From NCBI GenBank assembly GCA_030765065.1, contig CM060980.1, forward strand, positions 62,232,364-62,296,363: a stretch of DNA of 64,000 bases, read 5' to 3'. Source of the DNA: Deroplatys truncata (lineage: Eukaryota > Arthropoda > Insecta > Mantodea > Mantidae). The position numbers and the translations under genes were made by a program. The notes under the pieces were generated by a model that ran no database searches, was not told where the DNA came from, and saw nothing but the letters and a program-made list of their open reading frames with translations. Shown here one piece after another: positions 11,689 to 21,979 of this stretch (the stretch's first letter is position 1; the number at the start of each line of letters is the position of its first letter).

Positions 11689-12799
11689 CTTAAAAATAAG
11701 AAACAAATGCTATTAATGGTCAAAAAAACATTTTATGGAAGCATTCCTGGCAGCTAGTTGAGACAATTACAACAGTACTAGCATTATGGAAAGACAGAAT
11801 TTTACCCTTAGGCATGTTGTTTTCTTTCTTTTGTGAATGTTGTATTTTCTTTTCTTTACAACTTGTTAGCTCATAAAAGCTATAAGCTTAAGTGGTATTA
11901 GTCATTAAATTAATCATTTCTAAAACCTAAAATTAAGAGCAATTCAATCCAGTAGGTAGAGTTGCTGAACTATTCAGATACTACTTTTATTTGTCTACAC
12001 CTGGTGTTGTATCTTAGAAGTTTAGGATGTAACGCAAACTGGTAACCAGTTGCAATCAGCTGACAATGAGGAAGTGATTCCTTGAAACTAGTTCTGATGT
12101 ATTGAACCTATTTTAGTGAAAGTGAAATACAACTTCAACATGCAATGAAGGAATAAACACTGAGATAGATATTAAGGGGTTAAATACTTTAAAACCAAAG
12201 AAAATTGTTTGTAAAGTAAAGATAGAAAGGGAATATTTCAAGATGGAGTGATTGTTGTGAAGCAGATGAGGATTATTAATAATTTTATAATTTGTGTTAA
12301 AATGTTAATTCAGAAAGATAATTGTAAGAGCTGTTTATTTATTGAAAGAAATGTTTTTATATAGTTATAATAGTTAAGTTCAACTCACGACCACGGATAG
12401 CAATTTTTGCATATGAGTTAAGAAAGATCATCAGCAGGGAAAAACATTGTAAAACTTGATGAAATAACATGAAATATGTTATTAATGTGGAAAAAGTGAT
12501 TATTTTTGTGTTATTCTGAAAAAAAGAATAAATTTAGAAAGATTTCGGAGCACACACTCTTATTTAAAATTTCCTTTCCCATTCCGCGACCCGAGAATAA
12601 GAAAACAGAGATCTCATAGCCCAAGCATTTCAGAATCCATCACAGAGCTCAAGATTAGACATTCAATAGTGATGCATCACAGAGGTAAATTCAGAACTTC
12701 GAAACAGGTGAGTACCTTAAGTTAAAGTATACTGCCAACAGCTGCTAACCATAACAAACCCGCTTTGACACGAAGTTAGAAAATACCATGAAAGTTATG

Positions 12800-13490
12800 T
12801 AGACTTATAATTTACAGTGTTGAGAAAAACTGCAAACCACCAACACCAACCTCCATGTTCAAGACAGGCCCATTCATCATATTGACTGTTTCAAGTAAAG
12901 CTGAACTTGAAATTATATAGAAAATTAATTTGATAGATTCCATTCTCACCCAACAAAAAAGCAAAATGATTTTCAAGTAGCTCACTTTCCACCCAAGACT
13001 CACTACAAATTCCGCATCTTCAAAAGAACACAACATTTGCCTAGCTCCACAAAACAGATTAAGTCTAGAGAAATTACTCTGCAACAAATCAAAGGACCAA
13101 ATCCCTCAGAATAAAAACACAGGAATCTATCAAATTAATTGCCCAGAATGTGACCAATATACAAACGTAAAACAAAAAGAAATTTAGAGACAGATTAAAA
13201 GAACGTATGAGACACATCAAATACAAACAGATGGACAAATTGCGGTTGCACATCACTTTTGGACGACAAATCACATCACTCCAAATATAACACTCTTAAA
13301 ACCAGCAAAACACTCAGCAGAGTTGGATGCTTGGGAAAAGTTATTAATCACAAAACATAAACACATATAACGAATTTTGAATTGCCGCCACCAAACCCAC
13401 TATGCAGATTTCACCACACACAGACACATACTGGACAACACCATAGAACCAGACGAGGAACAAATCGGCCGCTTACAATGATGTGAGCAA
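12800..13490 (+). pseudogene. Penelope-like element fragment in VPS29 intron 3
   Basis: From about 13090 the plus strand encodes 'NKNTGIYQINCPECDQYTNV', a GIY-YIG N-terminal block, followed by 'QTDGQIAVAHHFWTTNH' and 'LLKPAKHSAELDAWEKLLI', matching the KSAVAEHF and later parts of PLE endonucleases. The preceding 200 bp contains diverged linker sequence. Stops are present and the RT is missing. The insertion lies antisense to VPS29. Confidence 0.7.
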
Positions 13491-15299
13491 TTAGCTTTAG
13501 AAACTGGTCAGGTTGTAAAACATGTAAATGATAAAGATTAAAATCAGATGCATTATTAACAGTGAAGTATTCATCATGATGTAGATGATGTTAAGTGTTT
13601 CAATTCAATTTTCTATATAATTTCAAATTCACATCACTGTTACTAGTTTATCCATATTTTACATTGAAGTTGAATTTATTTTCGTTTATTCCTTTTTTTA
13701 TGAGAGGGGTTTGTTTGTTTTCAGGAATGCATTATAAAACAATAATGTAACATTGCAATCATATTATTTCTGACAAAATTGAATAGTCAATATTATGCAA
13801 ATATTTTATGGGGGTTTGTCAAATATAAGAAGTATTTCCAGGAGGCTGTGACACTTAAAAGGTTGGGAACTGCTGTTTATAGCAAGAGTTACCCAATCTT
13901 TTGCTCTTGTTACCCTCACTCTAAAATATCACTTTTGTTGCTGTATATCAAGATAACTGGTACATTTTGTTTCAAACAATCCAAGTACACAAGTTAGTAG
14001 TGAACAGCACATCAGAATATATCAAATTATAGGTTTAACTGTATAATTGCAAACTTGCCTACTTCAGCTCCTAGCAGTAGCTCATATAAAACTACTCATC
14101 ACATTGCAGCAGGCACAGTCTGTGCCTACCCTTTTTCACTGCTGCAACTGTTTCATTACCCCTATAGAACTAGCTAAACTACACCTACTATCTCATAGCC
14201 CCATGGTAGAAATATACACATGGGGTAATAGAACAGTTAGCTAGATCAATAAGAGAATGTTTCCTCATCTTACACATTTTGTAAAAATTTAACTGAAGTG
14301 ATAGGAGCTGTAAGAAAACTGCGTCAGTGCTAGTTTCATATAAATATTATTTATTTCGGGCATGTTTTCTGTATGCAGATCCCAATGCATGGAAATGATT
14401 TTGGTCAAAAATTACACAAAATACCCATTTAAGTACATTTCCAAATTCCCAACTCCCCCAAAAAAGTTCCAAATTTAAACCAAAACTACCAACATTTCTG
14501 GACAAGGTGCAGTAAAAGACATATATATATATATCCTTCACCCTCTGTCTCATTTACTAGGCCTGACAACCTTTGCTCCTTCATGTTAAACTAAATCAGT
14601 AATATATCGGTCTGTTATGTTACTCACACAGAATGAATGGATGAATGTATGTTAAGCTAATTATCACAGAAATTTCTGAAGGTCACACAGTATATCCACA
14701 CTACCAATTTTACTTTTCTAGCTCTCTCAAGATACATTTTAAAACTTGAAACTGGGGCACATACCCAAACAATAGAGCATCTTTGGTGATGAAAAAATAT
14801 CTGTGGCGGTGGTAAACAGGAACACGGTATTTGACTGAACATTTACATGAATTCCTCTGATGCTGGCATTAGAAGAAAGAAAAGAAAAAGGAAAGCCCAG
14901 TTACAGAAACCTACACTACAGCACTGGAGGTTGTTATATACATCTCATCGAATGCAGCTGGCCAGCAAGCCACAATAGCAAATAAAATGGAGCTGCAACC
15001 CTCCGCTTCTTGACAGGATACACCAGATAAACGTAAATGTACTAAAAATGCATTCATAAGTGAACTCAAAAAGAATTACAGATTCAAACATATGAATAGA
15101 ATCTACCCATTCTTGTGTATCATTGACCTTCAGGATTAAATCATTCAGAAAACAACATATAGGTTAGAACCACCCCCAGACTGCCATTTAAGCAATATTA
15201 TAGCATAAAAATGATAATAAAAATGAAGTGTTTAAAACAAAGGGGCATGTTAATAAAATGTTAAAAAAACACTACTGCCATTTAAAAACACTAATTGCC
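13491..15299. other. intronic, no further feature
   Basis: AT-rich VPS29 intron 3 sequence, including a short TA microsatellite near 14521-14534. No coding or structured element recognised. Confidence 0.4.
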
Positions 15300-17437
15300 C
15301 TCTTACTTAAAATTGAATCGGACATGTTTCAAAAAGGTGTGCTCTCCATCCTCAGCAGGTCGGCCGACTGAAGTCCACATCAAGTAACTGTCTCTCCCTT
15401 CCCTCATTGCCTGGTCTACCACTCTTCCTATTGGTCAGTCGCAAGACTTCGCCTATTGCTGCTATTTCGAAGTTTATAACTCAATTTATGTTCTTAATGA
15501 TATAAATATTTTCCCACACTGTTAATTCCCAATAGTTTTTAATTGATTTTAAAAGTTTGATTTCTTGGCTAATATTATGATTGCATGACCAAAAGTGATA
15601 AGCTATGGCTGATTTATCTGTCTGTTTTTCCAATATATATTTTATGACAGTCTTCACAATTGATGCGGTAGATTCCTGATAATTTATTGCTCGGTACAGT
15701 GTTGTTTAAAAAGCAGTTAAGCAAATTTCTCACACTATGTTTGTTTTGTGGAGCCAGTTTTATATTAAAGTCTTTGAAAATCTTATTGAATTTATTGAAC
15801 ACTTTTAGGTGGTATGTGAATTTGCAGAATCTTCCTTGTATATCTTCTGTTTTTAATGCACTAACATCCCTAATAGTTTTCCATGTTCTATGTTTTTTAA
15901 TCATTTTTGTTACACAGTGGACTTGAAACCATTCAAATTTGCGACATATTTGATGTGCTTCAGTTCTTTCCTACCGGGAGAGCCAAGAAACTATGAACCG
16001 GCTGCACGTGTTTTTCCACTGGGTATGTGGAAACATGATAATGCACTGCTGCTATAAACAAGGTCACGCTGTTGACGAAGTTTTGCTCTACAGTGTGAAG
16101 TGCAGTATTGAGTTGATGGTCATGTGATGTAGTTCAGTTGCTACAAGTTATTTATTATTTTGTCCTGTGCTTAGTCACAAAGTATTTTATGGCTCAGTAT
16201 GTTTTCTAATGCAGTATGTATTTATTTAGGACTCATATGTGAACTCAGTCAGTTCGCCAAGTGAAAAGTACAATTTGCAGAAAGATTTCCAGGTGTAAAA
16301 GTTCCAGGCCATACAACAATCCATGAACTTTACAATAAATTTCAGGCCACAGGAAGTGTTCAGGCTAAGAAATCTAAAAGACAGCGTACGGTTCTTACCA
16401 AAGAAACATTAGACAACATCGGTCATTGTTTGGAGAATTCTCTCCAAAAACCACTTGGGCGTCTTTCACAACAGGCAGGTATTTCTTATGGCTTTGGCAA
16501 AGAGCTACTAAAGTGCTGAAGTTAAAAGCATATAAAATAACTGTGGCACATGCTCTTCAACCATGTGATCCTGTAATTAGGCACACATTTTGTGAGTGGA
16601 GTCTCAATAGGTATACAATGGCAAAATAGACCCATATTTAATATTTTTCATGGATGAGGCTTGGGTCCATCTTCATGGATATGTATATACACAAAATAAT
16701 CATTATTGGAGCTCTGACGAACCTAATATTGTTTATGAAGTACCCCTTCATGATGAAAAAATTGGTGTATTGTGCACCATGAATGGAGAAAGAGTTATAG
16801 AGACAATTTTTTTTGAGTTAACAGTTGACACCCGTATGTGAATACAATTTTGTCCCCCCCCCTTTTTTTTACAGAATTTACAGAAAGGGAGAGTGATTTT
16901 GCCTTTTTTCAACAAGACTCTGCAACATCTCATACAGGCAATATTTTGATGAGAACAATTGAAAGTGCGTTTGAGGACAGAATTATTAATAGAGATTTGT
17001 GGCCCCCTTGGTCCCCCGACCTAATCTTATGCGATTTCTATCTCTGGGTAACTTAAAACACAGTATACAAGACAAACCGATACACCCTGGAAGAATTAAA
17101 ACAAAATATCTGCCAGGAAATTGCCAGCATTTCTCAATTTGAGCTAGGGTGATGGATGGTTGTCTAAAGAGGTGCCAAAAATGTATGGACAACAGTGGCC
17201 AGTTTTAACATCTCCTTTCATAAAGTTGGTAAGTAAAGCCTTAAAAGTAGTTTTAAAAATGTTGTATGATTTCATCCGCACCTCTCTATTATAGCAGCAG
17301 ACGGCTAGCGCCAAGGACACGGACAAGAAAAACACTGTGCAGCCAGTTCATAGTTTTTTGGCTCTCTCTTTATACTCATCATTAGTTAAAGGGATATTGT
17401 TCGATCTATGTATTAAGCTGTGAAAAATGGCAAATAA
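15300..17437 (-). pseudogene. Penelope-like element, split by a DDE transposon
   Basis: On the minus strand the RT tail 'HSLIHRSNNIPLTNDEY' ends at about 17372. The reading resumes beyond the insertion at about 15965 with 'ELKHIKYVANLNGFKSTV', which is exactly the next segment in PLE reverse transcriptases. It continues through 'SGIYRINCEDCHKIYIGKT' (GIY-YIG, near 15640) and 'KSAIAYHFWSCNHNIS'. The 3' flank near 15320 has GGACATGTTTCAAAAAGGTG, a form also seen in other PLE terminal regions. The copy has internal stops and is 5'-truncated near 17437. Confidence 0.8.
15974..17370 (+). mobile_element. DUF4817-type DDE transposon with decayed transposase
   Basis: Terminal inverted repeats share GAGAGCCA and CTATGAAC, starting near 15978 on the left and ending near 17369 on the right. 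TA flanks both ends (15972-15973, 17371-17372). The interior encodes, in three shifted frames, an N-terminal helix-turn-helix region ('RFPGVKVPGHTTIHELYNKF', 'TVLTKETLDNIG', 'PLGRLSQQAGISYG') and then a DDE core. Core blocks are 'FMDEAWVHLHGY' (first acidic residue), 'FFQQDSATSHT' (second) and 'WPPWSPDLILCDFYLW' (third). The family is common in insects. The copy is non-functional by frameshift. Confidence 0.85.
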
Positions 17438-17936
17438 TCAATATTAGAGCAATTAAATGCAAAATCAACAAAAAGAGTGTCACTTCAATACAATTTTGGT
17501 GACCTTTTCAATGATAGGGAATATGCTAAAGAAATTTTCATTACATTTTAATGTCATTTAATTAGTTTTTGTGGGACCCACAAATGGAAATTTGGCCTTT
17601 GTTTCTGTAAAGGAGTGATTCTTCAAACTTTCTGCTGTTGCGGATCCCTTGAGCTGCCAAATCTGCAGATTTTCCTCCCATCAAAAATGAAATATGTTTA
17701 AATTTGCTTTGAAAGGCAAAATCACTTTTATGCAGTGTAATTGTTACCTTTCATAAAACATAATTTTACTCATAATTTTATTTTTTTTAAGTCTTATATT
17801 CTAGTAATCTATATACATTGCATCCAAGATTTCATAATGGTGGAGTCCCAGTACTCGCAAGATGCATGTAAAACATATGACCAAAACGCACTTATTTATT
17901 GTTATTAAGATGAAAACTCTGGGAGAAAACACTTAC

Positions 17937-18172
17937 GTATCAAGTGGGTTGTAAGCTCCAGTTGCAGAACCTGGGTTGATGTAGAATTTGTTTTCTTGCT
18001 CATATGCTTCAAATTTGTGTGTATGGCCTGATATGAGAATGTCAACATCCAACTGCCTTTGAATTAAGGCAAGCGAATCTGGCTCTCCCCATGGAACAAC
18101 TTGATGACCATGGCACAAACCAATTCGGAACTGTCCCACTGTAACCACTTTCTGCTCTGGATAGTTGAGATT
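17937..18172 (-). CDS. VPS29: VPS29 exon 3 (residues 66-144)
   Basis: Bounded by a TTTTAG acceptor at 18175-18173 and a GTAAGT donor after 17937. It encodes '[20 protein letters not shown]' through '...[15 protein letters not shown]'. Metal-site residues conserved in the family are visible: His86 in the GHGHQ motif and the SGHTH motif with His115 and His117. Numbering matches the human protein exactly, with no gap. VPS29 keeps the phosphoesterase fold but acts as a scaffold in the retromer (VPS35-VPS29-VPS26) rather than as an efficient enzyme. Phase enters at 0 and leaves at 2. Confidence 0.97.
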
Positions 18173-18336
18173 CTAAAAGGTAGTTATGAAAGATTAAGTT
18201 CTGCACAAATGCTTATATCAATATTTTGGATGTAGGCACAGTAAAACACTTTCTGCCACAAAGCCATGAGAAAACTATATTTCTATATGTTTGTTATTAA
18301 ATTCAGGTGTGACCACAAAGAATTAAAAATATCGAC

Positions 18337-18866
18337 ATTCTGCTCTAGTGTATCCTCCATAGCGATGAAAATGATGTGTTATATGTCCAACAGATGTCAC
18401 TCTATGTTATACGCTTATCTAACGCAATGCTGGCAACATATGAATAACTAATGCCGCCAAAGCTGGTAAGATACACAGCCTCAAGGCATAGCCGAGATTG
18501 AGGGACCTCAGCCTCAAAGCGTAGCCGAGGGCTGCAACTGTGAAGCAACGACAGGGCATAGCCAAGGGATCTGCGCGTCTAAAACTCGAATGATTCACAT
18601 TTGCAGAAACAACACCACATCGCATATTTCACTTTTTCTTTAGGTTGGCAGTTCCCACTTTGCATGTGATTTAGCGAAAAAATTGCTATGTTTGTTGTGT
18701 TCATAACACGATTTGCCTATAAAAGTAAAACCTCTAAAAGGGGCGGGCAGGTGGGCACCAAATATTGAAGAGATCACATCCACTTCTAAACTCACTCCTA
18801 AGGTAAATTATTCGCTTTCCTTTTGCTTTTATAAGCATTTTCAAAGGGGATACACTAAGAGCAGAT
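18337..18866. mobile_element. TIR element, short copy, in VPS29 intron 2
   Basis: The left end TCTGCTCTAGTGTATCC and the right end form an imperfect inverted repeat. The interior shares several blocks with the element at 21980-24006: ATGATGTGTTATAT-GTCCAACAGATGTCAC near the left, 'AATGCCGCCAAA', and, on the right, 'GGCGGGCAGGTGGGCACCA' and 'TTATTCGCTTTCCTTTTG'. This copy lacks the long minisatellite found in the other. No coding capacity. Confidence 0.7.
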
Positions 18867-19875
18867 TTGCCTAATATATGCAGTTCATTATCTTCCATAA
18901 CAGCATTGCAATGGTTGAATCTAATTTTATCATATTCATTTTTTATTGATTTTAATTCATTACAAATTATGATTTCATTAATGCATTAGGTAATTTATTT
19001 ACTTTAGCACCCGTGACTGGTTTGTTCCAATTTTTAACATGTGCTAAATAATGGTATAATGATGCTTTAGGATATCCTTTTTGGGGTAAAAACTTATTCT
19101 GGTCAAAATAAATGTTTAAAAAACAATAATATTACAATGTGAAGGTGTCATGGCAATTCCACCACAAGACTACATAGGAAGACAAAAGACGATTGCATGG
19201 TAATACAGTACTTAGCTTAAGTTTATTTGCTTTTAAGATAACATATGTGCCCCCGTGTTGTATTACAGTCCATTTTGCTTCTTTATATGCATTCAGTTGT
19301 GCCACTATTTTTTCCAACCCATTCATTTTGCCTTTCTTGGTTGTTATAGTTTTTCTAAATCGATAGAGGAAATTACTACCGAAATGAGTATTCTCTTTCT
19401 ACAAGCTTAACAAGTAGTCAATCTTTCAGAATGTTATGCTTTATAAGAAAACTAAAATCTTACTTCATTATAATGAAATGTCATCAAAGAACATATTTCG
19501 CAGAGATCACAATTTTCACTTTAAATGCGCAGCATTAAATCAATAAAGATATTGTTTATATTCTTTTGCTTTTCAACTGTGTGCACATCTTCAGTTTGTT
19601 CTATAAATTATTATATATACATGTTCAAATTAATATTTTCCTACAATATAAGTTAAAGTTTCCTTAAAAAGCTATGCACCTTGCACCCATGGTAAATAAT
19701 TACCATGCATAAAAATTACATTGTCTAACATACTGTACATGGCAGCTATTATTTATGTGGATAATGCCTCCAATGAACAGCATCAATTATACTTACATCC
19801 CTTATGTAACTGATATCGTTAGTATTTAACTGTTTGCAGTAGATGTATAAAATAAACATGTATTATGAAACATAC
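18867..19875. other. intronic, no feature
   Basis: VPS29 intron 2 sequence with nothing recognised beyond AT-rich non-coding DNA. Confidence 0.4.
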
Positions 19876-20067
19876 CTCATCAAAATCTCCTCGTACTACA
19901 TGCACATCGCTTGCTAAGGTTTTTAAATAATCATATGATTCTTTGGTGCACAGATTTCCAGTACATAATATGTGCTGTATGCGGCCTGGTACCAACAGCT
20001 TCTTGAACTTTGCTGGCAAGCTGCTACATCTATGAGGAATATGCAGGTCTCCAAGAACTAAAACCAG
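19876..20067 (-). CDS. VPS29: VPS29 exon 2 (residues 2-65)
   Basis: Starts right after a CAG acceptor (20070-20068) and ends GAG|GTATG. It encodes '[20 protein letters not shown]' onward to '...VVRGDFDE'. It carries the first metal-binding block GDLH (Asp8, His10), the 'CTGNLC' block with Asn39, and the RGDFDE block. Both exon ends are in phase 0. The exon has no start codon of its own before Leu2, so the initiator Met must come from an upstream exon (see 20232-20234). The full product is 182 residues, the same as the human long-established form. VPS29 works in endosome-to-Golgi and endosome-to-surface cargo recycling on the cytosolic face of endosomes. Confidence 0.97.
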
Positions 20068-20231
20068 CTGAAAACAAACGCAATGTCTGAATTAAAAACA
20101 ATATTTCTTCATTCGCTCTTATGCTCGGTGTTTAAACTTAAGAAAACACAGTAATGGACTGAAAAAATTATACATATTTCCTCTCCAGGATTTACATAGC
20201 ATTGAAATCATCACATGATTAAGTTACCCAC

Positions 20232-20234
20232 CAT
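20232..20234 (-). CDS. VPS29: VPS29 exon 1, probable ATG-only coding exon
   Basis: On the minus strand an ATG at 20234-20232 is followed immediately by GTGGGT, a good donor. Splicing it to the phase-0 acceptor at 20067 yields Met-Leu-Val-Leu-Val, the known animal N terminus. In the interval up to the RAD9 start I saw no other ATG followed directly by GT on this strand. In vertebrates the start Met is likewise separated by an intron from the LVLVLGD exon. The 5' untranslated part upstream is not delimited. Confidence 0.6.
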
Positions 20235-20836
20235 CGTCAGCGGAGTGTGGATATTTTACAGAAACAATTATAGGATTGCAGTTTTGTCAAAATGAGTTTT
20301 GCACACTTATTTATTTTACAATAAAACTTAGAAATAATCAATAAATAGACAGTATAAAAGATCGTAGAACTAGTTTATTGGAACACCAGTATGTACATGA
20401 CAGTTTGTGAAAATATACACTTTTCTATTTAAGGCGATATCTGACGGTAACGTATTAAACTATATGTGAACCAAATGGAACAATTCTGTAAACATGATAA
20501 TCATATAAAGATACGATGTATACAAATTCTCATGTAGATCTTTAAATATATAAATAATGTCATTAAACATAATAATAGACTATTTATTAAGATAAAATGC
20601 GAGTGCATTACTCTATTAATTTTCTTTTTTATGCATACGTATCTCAACCTTGCAGCCATATACAATGTTGGTATTGCAATAGCTGTGCGATTATGTTGTC
20701 ATGAAGCGGCATGCATTCCTGTTCACCTGGGGCATGGTGGAGAAACCCGAAGAAAAAATCTGGTTTTCAAAGTGCCTTTTGGTAAATAGGAGGTTTAAAG
20801 ATACTAATCTCGCACATAACAAACACCAATGGTGGT
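20235..20836. promoter_or_regulatory. bidirectional promoter region between VPS29 and RAD9
   Basis: The start codons of two divergent housekeeping genes are 602 bp apart here. No TATA box or defined element can be named with confidence. Both 5' untranslated regions and the core promoters must lie in this interval unless further 5' exons exist. Confidence 0.5.
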
Positions 20837-20870
20837 ATGAAGTGTATTGTTCCAGGAGCGAATGTTAAAG
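20837..20870 (+). CDS. RAD9: RAD9 exon 1 (residues 1-11)
   Basis: The ATG at 20837 opens 'MKCIVPGANVK', which aligns without gaps to the start of vertebrate RAD9A, and the exon ends AAAG|GTTTGA in phase 1. Joining to the next exon gives a Val codon. RAD9 forms the heterotrimeric 9-1-1 ring with RAD1 and HUS1, a PCNA-like clamp loaded at damaged DNA in the nucleus. Through its phosphorylated tail it recruits TopBP1 and activates ATR signalling. The six exons found here (34, 206, 325, 172, 284 and 296 nt) sum to 1317 nt, giving an uninterrupted 438-residue protein plus stop. The human protein has 391 residues. The gene spans about 41 kb because of mobile-element-filled introns. Confidence 0.9.
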
Positions 20871-20988
20871 GTTTGAAGATTACGTTACAAGGAATTGTAC
20901 TCCTAAAAATGCTTTTAAATCATGTAGGGTAATGATTTATTTTACATGTAAATAATTTAATAATGCTTATAATTTTGTTTCATTCCAG

Positions 20989-21194
20989 TGCTTGCTCGAG
21001 CTATTCATTCGTTATTTCGGATAGGCGATGAGCTATTCTTTGAACCGCAGCCAAAGGCTCTTGCCATTAGAGCTGTCAATGCTGCACGTTCAGCCTATGC
21101 ATCGTTCACATTTGAGCAGTGCTTTTTTTCGTTCTATGAATATGAACAAGCCTACAGTCAAGATGAAGATGTTACATGTAAGGTAGCAATGAAG
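20989..21194 (+). CDS. RAD9: RAD9 exon 2 (residues 12-80)
   Basis: Follows CATTCCAG and ends ATGAAG|GTGAGA in phase 0. It encodes 'VLARAIHSLFRIGDELFFEP' through '...EDVTCKVAMK', covering the first strands and inner helix of the N-terminal clamp domain. The motifs HSLxRIGDEL and RSAYASF are diagnostic of RAD9. Intron 2 downstream is 8.6 kb and carries the minisatellite element, a Ty3-type remnant and copies of the dispersed repeat. Confidence 0.97.
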
Positions 21195-21979
21195 GTGAGA
21201 GTCGGCTGTAAAAGTATTGAGCTTGATTTCCTGTAGTTGATTCACAACCAACAAAAACACTATAAAAATAGCAATGTCCATAACACTTTTTCGCGATTAT
21301 ATAGTGTAGTCATAGGTTGAGAGGTTTACTTGGTGCTATTCAATTTTTGACCACTGCTGCACCAAAAGCTGTCTTTCACTTCAGACAATAGCCTCTTCCG
21401 GTTTCTTAGGTCTTAAAATCTGAGCTTTGTAATCATTTCAGAATAAAGGAGAAATAGCATGAGTTTTATAAAAGTTTATTTTGGTTTTACTTTCTAATGT
21501 CACTTTTGCACATTTGTTTTGTTGTGAAAGTATTTGAATAAACAGAACTCCTTAGGTAATCCAAATTTGTTGTTAATGTTTACTCTTAATTTTTGTGCTG
21601 GTGCCATTCATTTGAATGCAGGGTTTCTGTGCTCAAGGTTATGGGTTTGTTGGCTTTCGTTTCCAAATATGCAATATTAAAACACTACATTATACAGTAA
21701 TGAGAATCGACAAACTAGATAAGCTTTGTTTATATGTTTAGAAAAAAAATATGAGCATTTAATGCATGAGCTACTAAACTATATACATGTATGAATTCAA
21801 TAGCATCAACATACTACTCCATTCCCAGTGAAAGGAAAGTGCACTCTGTGACCAGGACATGCTGTATCTTCAGATTTTTCTGGATGTTTGGTCATGGGTG
21901 GTGTAAAAGTTGTTTTGTCCATATTGTGTAGAAGGAAAGCTGGTTAGCTGGTTTGAGCCAGTTGGCTTCAGTTTCGGAC
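21195..21979. other. RAD9 intron 2, no feature
   Basis: Non-coding AT-rich sequence with no element recognised. Confidence 0.4.
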
